A stretch of 64,000 nt of DNA from the NCBI GenBank assembly GCA_963665395.2, contig OY762251.1, positions 868,001-932,000 on the forward strand, written 5' to 3'. The translations under genes and the position numbers were made by a program. The notes under the pieces were generated by a model. It did not search any database. It saw only the letters and a program-made list of their open reading frames with translations, and was not told the DNA's origin. The DNA comes from Bin87 sp963665395 (GTDB lineage Bacteria; Chloroflexota; Dehalococcoidia; Lucifugimonadales; UBA3495). Every line of letters starts with the position of its first letter. Within the stretch, counting starts at the first letter, position 1. This document shows positions 18,319 to 26,972 of the stretch, one piece after another.

Positions 18319-21300
18319 TTATCCCCCCTCGCCGGCCCGCAGCACCCGCTGCACTTCCAGCCGGTTGGTTACGAAGGCCAGCCAAATCACCGTCACCACG
18401 CTCACCACGGCCAGGACGGCGTAGGCCAGGGCCAGCATCCGCCAGTCGGTTTCGAAGGTCAGCGGCGGGGTGGCGCGGACACCGCCCTCGGCCACTTCCA
18501 GCACTGGCAGCAGGGCGGCGCCGATCTGCGCTCCCGCCCACGTGCCCACCGCCACGCCGGCGACGACCACCACGGCCAGGTTGAACCACACCACGGCGTT
18601 GAGTTGCCCGCGGCTGCTGCCCAGCGTGCGCAGCAGGGCGAACTCGGTCTGCCGCTCCCGCGTGTCCAGCCAGCAATACAGGGCAATGCCGGTGGCGCTG
18701 GCCAGGGCGAGGGCCAGGAACATGATCACCAACAGTCCACCCCAACCGGCGTTGGCCAGCGGTTCTTTCCCGCGCAAGGCCGCCTCTTCCTCGGCTACCA
18801 TGACCTCCCCGCTGTTCACGCCCAGCTGAGCTATCTGGCCGGTGGCGTCATCGGCGGCGGCCAAAGCGGTGTCCAGGTCTCCTGGCAGTATTTCCCGGTC
18901 CAACCAAACTTCGCTGGCTCCTCCGAAAATCCGGCGGCTGTGGCGGTTGGCGTAGTCCACGAACTCGCCCAGATCGGCGATTACGAAGGGCTGTGACCTG
19001 GGATCGACGGTGGGGAAGAATTCGGCCACGCCGGTGATCACCAGGGGCAGCGCGAAGGTGGACATTCCCAAGCTGATTTCATCGCCGACCTCTGCGCCTG
19101 TGGCGTCCAGGATTTCGGGACTGACCACCGCCGGGAGCGGGGGCGAGTTTTCGCCGGGCCGCAGGCCGGGTACTCCAATGCCGCCGGGCGCCCAACTGAA
19201 CACCACTGAACCTTGCGCCCCCGGCCGGGCCACGTTGCGGCTGGTCTCCAGCGAATACAACCCCGGTCGCACATAGTCCTCGATGACGCTCCAGCCTTCC
19301 GCGGAGGCTAGATCCGAGAGCGCCACATCGCCCTGGGGCGTTTGGGCGGTCAGGCCGTCCATGAACAACACACCGGGCCGGTCGGCGCTGGTGCGCCCCA
19401 CGATTTGCAGGTTGATCAGGGTGTACGGAGGCACGTCCAGGCGGGGCCGGTCTTCGTCCTCGGTGCGGCGACCGGTGCGGCCCAAACGCAGCGCAATGTC
19501 TCCCTCCAGCCGCTCCCATTCGTGTCCGCTGACGTCGCCCATGCGGACGTCGTAGTGACGTCCCGCTCCGTCCCGCAGCCTGGCTGACACGGCGACCAGC
19601 CGGTCCTGAAGCCCGCCGGTGCGCGCCCACAGCGAAAGGCCGGTGATGTTCTCCGGCAACGGCAACCCCTCCGGCGCATCGGGGTTCGGAGCGATCAAGG
19701 CCATCAATTCCGGCAGTGTATTGCCGTCGCCAAAATCCTCTCGCCACCAGGCCACATCGGCCAGGCGGTCCGATTCCACGGCCAGCACCGAAACCCGCTG
19801 GGAGCCAAACCCCTCGGTGAGCAAGCTGCCTTCGGTCCGCATCGCTTCGGCGCCTCCGGGCAGAATCTCGGACGCGCCGGTGAAGGCGCGGGCGATACGC
19901 CCACCGTCGTGCTGAATGCGTATGTCAGCGCCAACGTCGTAGCGGACGCGGTCGTCCTGGCTCTTGGTCAGCGTCGCGGAAAACGCGCTGCCCACCACGC
20001 CCAGCGCCGTGGCCAGCATCAGCAGCGCGACCAGGCTGCCCGGCGCGATGGGGTCCCGGGCGATGCGCCGCAGTCCCTGGACCAGCCAACCCGGGCCCAC
20101 CGGGCCGACCACCCGGGCCGACAGGCCCATGAGCAACGGGAAAATGCGCATCACCAGCAGTCCCAACGCGACCAGTCCCAATGCCGGACCCAATAGCAGG
20201 GCGAAATCCACCTCCAGCTCCCGACCGCCCAGGCTGCGGGTCAGCACCGTGCCCCGGTTGGAAATCTGCCACCAAAGGAAGGCGATGACCGCCAGCGCCA
20301 GCAGGTCCAGGTAATAGCGATGAACGAACGGCGTCCGGGCCGGCCTGGCGCCGGCCTGACGGAACTCCACGATGCCCTTGCTGGCGGCGGCCAGGGTGGC
20401 CAGCGAAAGCACCACCACTGCCAGGGCCGCGCCGGCCGCGCCCATGCCGAAAGCCTGCCAGGATAACGACACCGGCGCGCCCGTGGACTCGGCGTCGAAC
20501 ACCAGCCCGCCTAATCCCCTGGCCAATAGGGGCGACAGCAAGGCGCCGGCCACCAGCGCGGGACCGGCCAGCAGCAATCCCTCCACCAGGGTCAGTATGC
20601 CGATCTGCACCGTGGTAGCGCCACGACTTTTCAGCATGGCGATTTCGCTGGCCCGCGCCCGTATGACCATGCCGGCCGTAATGGTAAGGTAGTAGGCCAG
20701 GATGCCCGTTACCAGGAACACCATCAGGAACAGCGGGATGCGCGCCAAAAGCAGCTGCTCCTCGTGGTCTTCCAGAATTCGCGCCAGGCCGGTGGACGTG
20801 CTTCCGTTGGGCAGGTGGTTGGCCACGTTGCGCCGGACCTGCTGCAGCGACAGTTGCAACTCGTCAACCTGCTTCGCTGGAATGCCCTCCCGGTCAACTT
20901 GCAGGAACCAGGCCGAGCTGGTGTAAATGCCCGGATACCGGCGGCCCACCTGCTGGCGCAAGGCGTCTTCCGACACGAACATGGGCACCAGCGTCCAGTC
21001 GTCATCGTGATACGAAAGCAGCTTTTGCCGGCGATACCAGTATTCCTCGTCCGGGTCGGTTGGCTCGACCACCCCGACCAGCACCACGTTGGTCGTGGCC
21101 TGTCCGTCGCCGCCGGTGGCCGGCACGATGCCGAAGCCCTCGCCCAAGGGGATGTCCAGGAACTCAAAGCCCGTCGGATCCACGGCGACTTCAATGACGA
21201 CGCCGTCGGTCTCGCCGGTAGTGTCGTCATAACCACCATCGGCCGGCAGCTCCGGCCAACGGCCCTGCACCAGCGTACCCTTGCCTTCCCGCAAGCCGGA

Positions 21301-21723
21301 GAGGTATTGCATCCGTCCCCGGGGGCGCACGTCGTTGGGCAAATCCAGGTTGGGCCGGCCAGTGAAATAGAAGGTGGCTGTCTCCACCTGGAAAGATAAA
21401 GCCCCAACGGCGTCGCCCAAGGGCGGCAGCGCGCGGTGGGCAACAAACTGGTGGCTGGTCAAATAGCGGTCGCTGGCCGGCGTAGCCGTGCGCGGGTCGT
21501 CCAGGTCGTTGAACACCCGCACCCAGATGTTCACGTCGCCGGGTTCGGCGTCAGCCAGGGCGCGGCGCAGGGCCGTCTCCGCCAGCAGGTCGTTGAACAC
21601 CACCGCGCTGGACAGCAGCACCACCGCCAGCGTAACGCCCAGCAGCACCGTCAGCTCAATGCGGAACGACGACATCAGCCGCCGCCGGGCGAGGACGTAA
21701 CCGAGGTTGAGGATTGCGGTCAT
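18319..21723 (-). CDS. Giant FtsX-like ABC transporter permease (copy 1)
   Basis: 1134 residues with the MacB/FtsX-type plan: an N-terminal helix (IELTVLLGVTLAVVLLSSAVVF), a large extracytoplasmic domain, then a first FtsX helix bundle around residues 330-450 containing RARASEIAMLKSRGATTVQI. A second soluble domain and a C-terminal FtsX bundle (DTRERQTEFALLRTLGSSRGQLNAVVWFNLAVVV) follow. Such permeases move lipids or lipoproteins, or act mechanically, and need a separate ATPase. None is encoded in the window. It is paralogous to the 23480-26893 gene by layout and by the repeated 'MLRSRGAS/MLKSRGAT' cytoplasmic loop. Substrate unknown. Confidence 0.85.
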   Translation of the reverse strand: MTAILNLGYVLARRRLMSSFRIELTVLLGVTLAVVLLSSAVVFNDLLAETALRRALADAEPGDVNIWVRVFNDLDDPRTATPASDRYLTSHQFVAHRALPPLGDAVGALSFQVETATFYFTGRPNLDLPNDVRPRGRMQYLSGLREGKGTLVQGRWPELPADGGYDDTTGETDGVVIEVAVDPTGFEFLDIPLGEGFGIVPATGGDGQATTNVVLVGVVEPTDPDEEYWYRRQKLLSYHDDDWTLVPMFVSEDALRQQVGRRYPGIYTSSAWFLQVDREGIPAKQVDELQLSLQQVRRNVANHLPNGSTSTGLARILEDHEEQLLLARIPLFLMVFLVTGILAYYLTITAGMVIRARASEIAMLKSRGATTVQIGILTLVEGLLLAGPALVAGALLSPLLARGLGGLVFDAESTGAPVSLSWQAFGMGAAGAALAVVVLSLATLAAASKGIVEFRQAGARPARTPFVHRYYLDLLALAVIAFLWWQISNRGTVLTRSLGGRELEVDFALLLGPALGLVALGLLVMRIFPLLMGLSARVVGPVGPGWLVQGLRRIARDPIAPGSLVALLMLATALGVVGSAFSATLTKSQDDRVRYDVGADIRIQHDGGRIARAFTGASEILPGGAEAMRTEGSLLTEGFGSQRVSVLAVESDRLADVAWWREDFGDGNTLPELMALIAPNPDAPEGLPLPENITGLSLWARTGGLQDRLVAVSARLRDGAGRHYDVRMGDVSGHEWERLEGDIALRLGRTGRRTEDEDRPRLDVPPYTLINLQIVGRTSADRPGVLFMDGLTAQTPQGDVALSDLASAEGWSVIEDYVRPGLYSLETSRNVARPGAQGSVVFSWAPGGIGVPGLRPGENSPPLPAVVSPEILDATGAEVGDEISLGMSTFALPLVITGVAEFFPTVDPRSQPFVIADLGEFVDYANRHSRRIFGGASEVWLDREILPGDLDTALAAADDATGQIAQLGVNSGEVMVAEEEAALRGKEPLANAGWGGLLVIMFLALALASATGIALYCWLDTRERQTEFALLRTLGSSRGQLNAVVWFNLAVVVVAGVAVGTWAGAQIGAALLPVLEVAEGGVRATPPLTFETDWRMLALAYAVLAVVSVVTVIWLAFVTNRLEVQRVLRAGEGG

Positions 21724-21734
21724 GGTTGGCTAGG

Positions 21735-23408
21735 CTAAATCAGGCCGGATTGGACGGTTTCTCTGATCCGCCGGCGTGACGTGCGCCGACCGGGACCGCG
21801 TCCATAGGTGAGCAACGGCGCAAACCGAGGGATTTCCGGCTGCGCGCCGTTCAACAGTTCCTCAATGGTCAGTATCTGCACGCGAGGGAAACGATGCTCC
21901 GGGAAATGTTCCGGTTCGTAGAAACTGGCGGCGGCCGCTTCCTCTATCATGGGGCGGGTCGGCGGGTTCAGGGTGATGAACAACGCAATTTGCGCCCGTT
22001 CCCGCTCCACCGTTCCGCGCAAATCACGTATGTCCGCCACGCTCACGTTGCCGCTTTTGACTTGGATGATGGCTCGCTTGGCCCGGCCGCTGTTGTCGTC
22101 AAAGAAGTTGATGTTGCCGTCGATGCCGGTATCAGGGCCGCGGCGGCGTTCATCACGGGCCGGCATGGCTTCTACCAAGCCCAAGGCCCAGAATTGGAAT
22201 TGATAGCGGCCGTCGTGTTCGCTTTCGGTTGCCAATGCGCGGGCGCTGGCAACGTCTTTGGGATCGCCGATTATTTCGTAGGGGCGAAGATTGTCGCCGA
22301 ACCAGGTTTGCAGGCGATAGCGCATCAGGCTAACGGCCAGGTGCGTGATGTCAATGCCGATCCAGCGGCGGTTGAAACGTTCCGCTACGGCAGTTGAGGT
22401 TCCGCAACCGCAAAACGGGTCCAGGATAACGTCGCCTTCGTTGCTGCTGGCAAGGATGATGCGCTCAAGCAGCGCTTCCGGCTTTTGGGTAGGATAGCCG
22501 AGGCGTTCCGCGGAACGTGGCCCCAACGGCGGGATGTCCGTCCAAATGTCTTGCAGCGGAACGCCCGGCATCTCGTCAAGGTAGCGTTTATAACTCGGGA
22601 CTGCGCCGGGGCGGGTTTGCACCACGCGGCCGGCGTCGATAAGCTCCTGCATACGTTCCCGGCTGTATCGCCAAGCGCGGGTAACTCCCATCACCCCGTA
22701 TTCAGGGTTGCCTCGCTCCGTTCCGCCGGGCCCGGTCATGTTATCAAGCCGGTAGCGACGGCCAGTCTCCGGCTCAGTGTGCCGGTAAAAATCATCAATA
22801 TATTCTTGGTCGTATGGGGTATAAACCAGGTTCCAAGCCCATTCGTCGCTTTTAGTGGTGAAAAGGATGTTGTCCTGGATACGACCATGCTGACGACGGC
22901 CCTGCCTGGTGTCGCTGTGGGCGCTGGTGCGTTTCCACACGATTTGCGTCTTGAAGTTGATGGCCCCAAAAATAGCGTCCAGCAACAAACGCAGGAAATG
23001 GCTGGCGGTGGGGTCGCAATGCAGATAAATGCTGCCGTTAGGCTTCAATACGCGATGGAGTTCAGCCAGACGCGGCGCCATCATCGCAACGTAGGCCATC
23101 ATGTGACTTTGGCCGAGGAAACCGCGCAGCGATTGCACCAGGTCGGCCAGGGCCGTGGGGCCGTTGGTAACGACGTCGCGGTAAGCGGCTTCGGACTGCA
23201 ACCCCCAACGCCAGGTGTCGCGGAAAGCGGTAATCTGGGCCTCCGACTGCTGGCCGCCGCGTTCCCGAAACATCACGTTGTAGTTGACGTTGGAGTTGAA
23301 CGGCGGATCGAGATAAATCAAATCCACGCTTTCGTCGGCAATCTGCTCCCGCAGGATGGGCAGATTGTCGCCAAAATAAAGCCGATTTGAGGTTGGCGTA
23401 GTCATCAT
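21735..23408 (-). CDS. Beta-class DNA methyltransferase fused to a PD-(D/E)XK (Mrr-like) nuclease domain
   Basis: 557 residues. Motif IV DPPFNS is at 34-39 and the SAM-binding motif I DPFCGCGTS at 330-338; this order (IV before I) is that of beta-class N4-cytosine/N6-adenine methyltransferases. The region after about residue 385 differs from solitary methylases: D430 in GIDG, then IIQVKSG with Gln449 and Lys451, match the D...QxK active site of Mrr-type PD-(D/E)XK endonucleases. It is probably a one-polypeptide restriction-modification enzyme or a modification-dependent nuclease (inference). It lies between two FtsX-like genes with no separate restriction gene. It shares its methylase scaffold with the 46202-47992 protein. 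The ATG at 23408 is followed by a second ATG, and either may be used. Confidence 0.88.
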   Translation of the reverse strand: MMTTPTSNRLYFGDNLPILREQIADESVDLIYLDPPFNSNVNYNVMFRERGGQQSEAQITAFRDTWRWGLQSEAAYRDVVTNGPTALADLVQSLRGFLGQSHMMAYVAMMAPRLAELHRVLKPNGSIYLHCDPTASHFLRLLLDAIFGAINFKTQIVWKRTSAHSDTRQGRRQHGRIQDNILFTTKSDEWAWNLVYTPYDQEYIDDFYRHTEPETGRRYRLDNMTGPGGTERGNPEYGVMGVTRAWRYSRERMQELIDAGRVVQTRPGAVPSYKRYLDEMPGVPLQDIWTDIPPLGPRSAERLGYPTQKPEALLERIILASSNEGDVILDPFCGCGTSTAVAERFNRRWIGIDITHLAVSLMRYRLQTWFGDNLRPYEIIGDPKDVASARALATESEHDGRYQFQFWALGLVEAMPARDERRRGPDTGIDGNINFFDDNSGRAKRAIIQVKSGNVSVADIRDLRGTVERERAQIALFITLNPPTRPMIEEAAAASFYEPEHFPEHRFPRVQILTIEELLNGAQPEIPRFAPLLTYGRGPGRRTSRRRIRETVQSGLI

Positions 23409-23434
23409 CGTCGTCCGGGCGAGCCAGCGGCTGG

Positions 23435-23440
23435 ATTATA
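23435..23440 (-). promoter_or_regulatory. Putative -10 box of the methyltransferase-nuclease gene
   Basis: On the minus strand TATAAT (plus ATTATA) lies 26 nt upstream of the ATG at 23408. A weak TTGCTG lies 15 nt further upstream. This suggests the gene has its own promoter although it lies 71 bp behind the FtsX-like gene. Confidence 0.4.
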
Positions 23441-23479
23441 CCAATGCCGGAGTTGCAGCAATGTCGTAAAAAGGCGCCT

Positions 23480-26400
23480 TTACTCCGCTTCCCGCAGCAC
23501 TTCCGGCGGGCGCAGCCGGCCGGCCACCGCGCCGGCCAGGGCGATGGCCGCCGCCGTTCCGATGACCAGGCACAGGAACGTTGCCGCCAGCCATGGCCCC
23601 TGGGCTACGAATACCAGGGGCGGGGTGACCGCGCCGCCGGCCGCGTTGCCGGCCAGCTCGCCCAGCGTCCAGCGGGCCAATGCCCAGCCCGATAGCCCTC
23701 CGACCACAATTCCCAGCACGGCGATGATGGCCCGCTCCAGGGCCAGTCCCGCGAACCGCTGCCAACGGGGCAGTCCCAGCGCGGCGCCCACCGACATATC
23801 CACCCGCTGCTCCCGCACGGCCACCGCAGCGTGGGCGCACAACGCGAGACCCACCGCCAGCGCCAACGCGGCCAGTCCGATGCCGGTGAGCGCGTCCCAC
23901 GCGCCGCCGGCCAGCGGGTTGCGGGTGGCCAGGTCCACCGCTTCGTCCCGATCCCGTAAGAACGAGAGGCGGTAGCCTACGTCCAGGATGGCGGCGGCGG
24001 CGGCTTCCCGGTCGGCATCCTCGGCCAAGCCGAACCACCATTCATCGGGCGTGATGGGCTGCGCCCCCGGCGCTTGGGACAGCCACGCGCGCAACTCGTG
24101 GACCGACACCACCACGAAGGACCGGCGTGAGTCCAGCGTCGGGTAGTGGTTCACGGTGCTGGCAACCTGCGCGGGTACGATGTATCCGTCAACGGTGAAC
24201 CGGACCGGCTGCCCCGGCGTGAAACCCGGGCCGGCCAGGGCCGGCAGGGGCAGCGGCCCCGGCGGGATCACGATGCCCCGGGGCGAGCGTCCCAGGGGTT
24301 CCTCCCAGATGATGGACAATCCGTTGTCTCCGGTGCGCGCCGCCCCCGGGTTACGTTCAAGACGGTCGGGTACGTTGCCGCCTTGGGGAAGCGCCTCCCA
24401 CGGGCCAACCTCCTCAAATCCCTCCACGACCTCCCCGGACGCCGGCAGGCCCGAACCATAGGCGGTTACGTCGTCGAAGGATAATCCCCCCGGCGGCGTG
24501 CGGGCGAAGGAATCTCCCGACAGGAACACCGCCACCACCCGCCACCGGTCGTCGGCCAAAGCGGTAATGCTCTCCTCCGGGAACGACGCGATCAGTTCCT
24601 GCCAACCGTCGGCCCCGGAGCCGCCGCCGGCGAAGGGCGCCAGGGTGCCCAACTCCAGGTTGCGATAAAACCCTCGGTCGTTGCCGATGCGCATCCAAAG
24701 TCGGTAAGTGGGCAACGGAACGGCTGAACCAAGGTTTTCGCCGTCATCGCGCCGGACCCAAATGCCGACCCGGTCCGTGCCTTCGGGCAAGGCTATGCCG
24801 GCCTCCAGGGGCGCCAGAGTGCGACGAAGGGGCGCCATCAACGTATCCAGCGGCGCCGGCTCATCGTCGGCGAAATCATCCCGCCACCAGGAGGTTTGAT
24901 GGATGGTGAGGGGATCGACGCCCAGCACGGCGCCGCGCTGCGTCGGGCCGTCAACGAATCCTACCGATTCCCGTATGACCGGGCTTACCGCTTCCACGCC
25001 GCCAATGGCGTTCAATTTTGCGATGCGCTCCTCGGCGGTGCGCCCGATGAAGCTGGTTCCGCCGAGGGTGATGTCGCCGCCGATGCGGTGCTTGGCCTGG
25101 TCCGCCTCGCTGCGGGCCAAAGTGGTCTGGAAGGACCCGGCGAACACGCCCAGCGCCGCCGCCAGCGTGACCACCACCGTCAGCGAGGCATAGGGCAGCG
25201 GGTGTCGCGCCATCCGCCGCAACGACAGCGCGACCCAGGCCGGAGCAGTCCGCTGCGCCGCCCAGGCCGTACCGGTCATGATCCACGGCAAAGCCCGCAA
25301 CAAGAGGAAGGCCAACGTGAGCAATGCCGCCGATGGCGCCAGCAACAGCGACGGGTCCAACGACGGCCCCCGGCCGGTCAGTTCGCCTTCCACGAATCCG
25401 CCGCGCTGCCGGATCTGCCAGATGAGGACAGCCAGGGCGATCACGGCCAGCACGTCAATGTAGTAGCGTTGTATCCAGGGAGCCGACGGCGGGCGGGCGC
25501 GGGCGCGCAGGAAATCCAGGATTCCCAGACGGGCCAGGCTGCCGCCGGCCACCGTCAACACGGCCAGGCTGAGCAGGCCGCCTACCGCCCCCATGGCGTA
25601 CATCTGCCAGGACAGCGATACAGCCAGCGGTGTTTCCCCAGCGCCGGCCCGCGCCGCGGGGTTGATAGTTTCCACCAGCAGCAGGCTGCCGATGGCCCAG
25701 GCGATCAGCGGCCCTATGATAGTTGCCGCCAATACGATGAGGCCCTCGCCCACGGCCAGCAGGCCGCCCACCTGTCCCACGCTGGCCCCCCGGCTGCGCA
25801 GCATGGACGACTCGGCGGAACGCGCGCCGGCCAGCAGGCCCACCGCCAATGCGAGGAAGTACAGGATGACCACCACCACCAGGGAAATGAACAGGAACAG
25901 CGGCGCTCTGGCCAGCGTCAGCTCCCGCTGATAGGTTGCCAGCAGGCCGGTGTTGCGGCTGTTCTCCAGTCCGGTGATGATGTAGGAGCGGGGGAAGCGG
26001 CTGTTGATGTCCGTCTCCAGGGTGGTCAGGTTGTCGCGAGTATCCTGCACCGTGCCGGCGGTGATGACGTCAGGGTTGACGTACACGAACCAGCCGTAAT
26101 CGCCCACCAACGTGGGGTAGTCGTTGCCGATGGCGTCGAAGTAAGCGTTTTCCGTCACGTAGATAGGAGCCACCGGGCGGCCTTCCCAATCGCCCATGCG
26201 GAAATAATCCGCGGAACCCATCCAGTATTCGGCCCGTGGGTCGATGGCTTCCGCGATACCAACTATGGCAACTGCGATGTACTGGGCCGGATCCGTATCG
26301 TCCGCCGGGAACACCACCAACCAGGCTTCCTTGCCGACGCCCCAGCCCATCAGCCGGGCCGTGTCGATGCCCAGCACGCCCTCCACCCGAGGGCAGCCAT

Positions 26401-26893
26401 CGGCCAAGTTGGAGCAGCCGGCAGGGTCTCGTGTTATCGCGTCAGACGGCCAGCGCCCTTCGATCAGGCGCGAGTGCTCGGTGAACTCGGTCACAAAAAA
26501 GGGCCGACCCAGCGGAACGTCGTTTATGCCATAGGGCGCGCCCACCTGCGTGAAGGGCAGCGTGGGGAGCATCTTGGCATAGCGGTTCTGGTCGCGCCGC
26601 AAATAGCCCACCGTATCGTCAATGATGGCCTCGATGTCGGTGCGCAGGACGGTGTAATCCTCCGGCCCCAGGGGACGGTTGCGGACGACGATCTGCGTGT
26701 TGATTACGGTAGCCGACGTCACTGCCAAAGAATGACGCAGCCCGGCCTCAGCCAACGCCTGGGAGTACATCGCGCCCAGTGCCATGATCGTGACTGCCGC
26801 CAGCACACCGAAGGCGGTCACGGCCAGCAGTCCCCACGCCGAGCGTATCCGGCGCGGCAACAGCCACATTAGCAGGCCTAGACTGCGGATCAT
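23480..26893 (-). CDS. Giant FtsX-like ABC transporter permease (copy 2)
   Basis: 1137 residues with the same plan as the 18319-21723 protein: N-terminal helix SAWGLLAVTAFGVLAAVTIMAL, a large outer domain, a central FtsX bundle with GARSAESSMLRSRGASVGQVGGLLAVGEGLIV, a further soluble domain, and a C-terminal bundle with AVREQRVDMSVGAALGLPRWQRFAGLALERAI. Short hydrophobic blocks at about residues 500-560 precede ALSLRRMARHPLPYASLTVVVTLAAALGVFAG. No partner ATPase is adjacent. It was probably generated by duplication with its neighbour, then separated from it by the methyltransferase gene (inference). Confidence 0.85.
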   Translation of the reverse strand: MIRSLGLLMWLLPRRIRSAWGLLAVTAFGVLAAVTIMALGAMYSQALAEAGLRHSLAVTSATVINTQIVVRNRPLGPEDYTVLRTDIEAIIDDTVGYLRRDQNRYAKMLPTLPFTQVGAPYGINDVPLGRPFFVTEFTEHSRLIEGRWPSDAITRDPAGCSNLADGCPRVEGVLGIDTARLMGWGVGKEAWLVVFPADDTDPAQYIAVAIVGIAEAIDPRAEYWMGSADYFRMGDWEGRPVAPIYVTENAYFDAIGNDYPTLVGDYGWFVYVNPDVITAGTVQDTRDNLTTLETDINSRFPRSYIITGLENSRNTGLLATYQRELTLARAPLFLFISLVVVVILYFLALAVGLLAGARSAESSMLRSRGASVGQVGGLLAVGEGLIVLAATIIGPLIAWAIGSLLLVETINPAARAGAGETPLAVSLSWQMYAMGAVGGLLSLAVLTVAGGSLARLGILDFLRARARPPSAPWIQRYYIDVLAVIALAVLIWQIRQRGGFVEGELTGRGPSLDPSLLLAPSAALLTLAFLLLRALPWIMTGTAWAAQRTAPAWVALSLRRMARHPLPYASLTVVVTLAAALGVFAGSFQTTLARSEADQAKHRIGGDITLGGTSFIGRTAEERIAKLNAIGGVEAVSPVIRESVGFVDGPTQRGAVLGVDPLTIHQTSWWRDDFADDEPAPLDTLMAPLRRTLAPLEAGIALPEGTDRVGIWVRRDDGENLGSAVPLPTYRLWMRIGNDRGFYRNLELGTLAPFAGGGSGADGWQELIASFPEESITALADDRWRVVAVFLSGDSFARTPPGGLSFDDVTAYGSGLPASGEVVEGFEEVGPWEALPQGGNVPDRLERNPGAARTGDNGLSIIWEEPLGRSPRGIVIPPGPLPLPALAGPGFTPGQPVRFTVDGYIVPAQVASTVNHYPTLDSRRSFVVVSVHELRAWLSQAPGAQPITPDEWWFGLAEDADREAAAAAILDVGYRLSFLRDRDEAVDLATRNPLAGGAWDALTGIGLAALALAVGLALCAHAAVAVREQRVDMSVGAALGLPRWQRFAGLALERAIIAVLGIVVGGLSGWALARWTLGELAGNAAGGAVTPPLVFVAQGPWLAATFLCLVIGTAAAIALAGAVAGRLRPPEVLREAE

Positions 26894-26912
26894 ACCGGAC
26901 TCGTCGGCGATT

Positions 26913-26940
26913 GTAGGGGCGAATAATTATTCGCCCCTAC
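26913..26940. repeat. 28-bp perfect palindrome, copy 1
   Basis: Arms are GTAGGGGCGAATAA and its exact reverse complement TTATTCGCCCCTAC, with no loop. An identical copy is at 30347-30374 and a variant at 61971-61996. It sits 33 nt beyond the stop of the LLM monooxygenase and 20 nt before the FtsX-like start. It could act as a terminator or protein site, or simply be a dispersed repeat. Confidence 0.85.
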
Positions 26941-26972
26941 GTACTTACGCAACTGCCCAAACCAAACGGTCA

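Noticed and set aside
23465..23479. AAAAAGGCGCCTTT as an intrinsic terminator of the FtsX-like gene
   Set aside because: The six-base arms have no loop and the sequence overlaps the end of the gene; too weak to list.
24896..26872. Long open frame on the plus strand (658 codons) opposite the FtsX-like gene
   Set aside because: It is antisense to a clearly homologous permease, has a composition typical of the reverse of high-GC coding sequence (rich in H, Q, R, G), and shows no domain.
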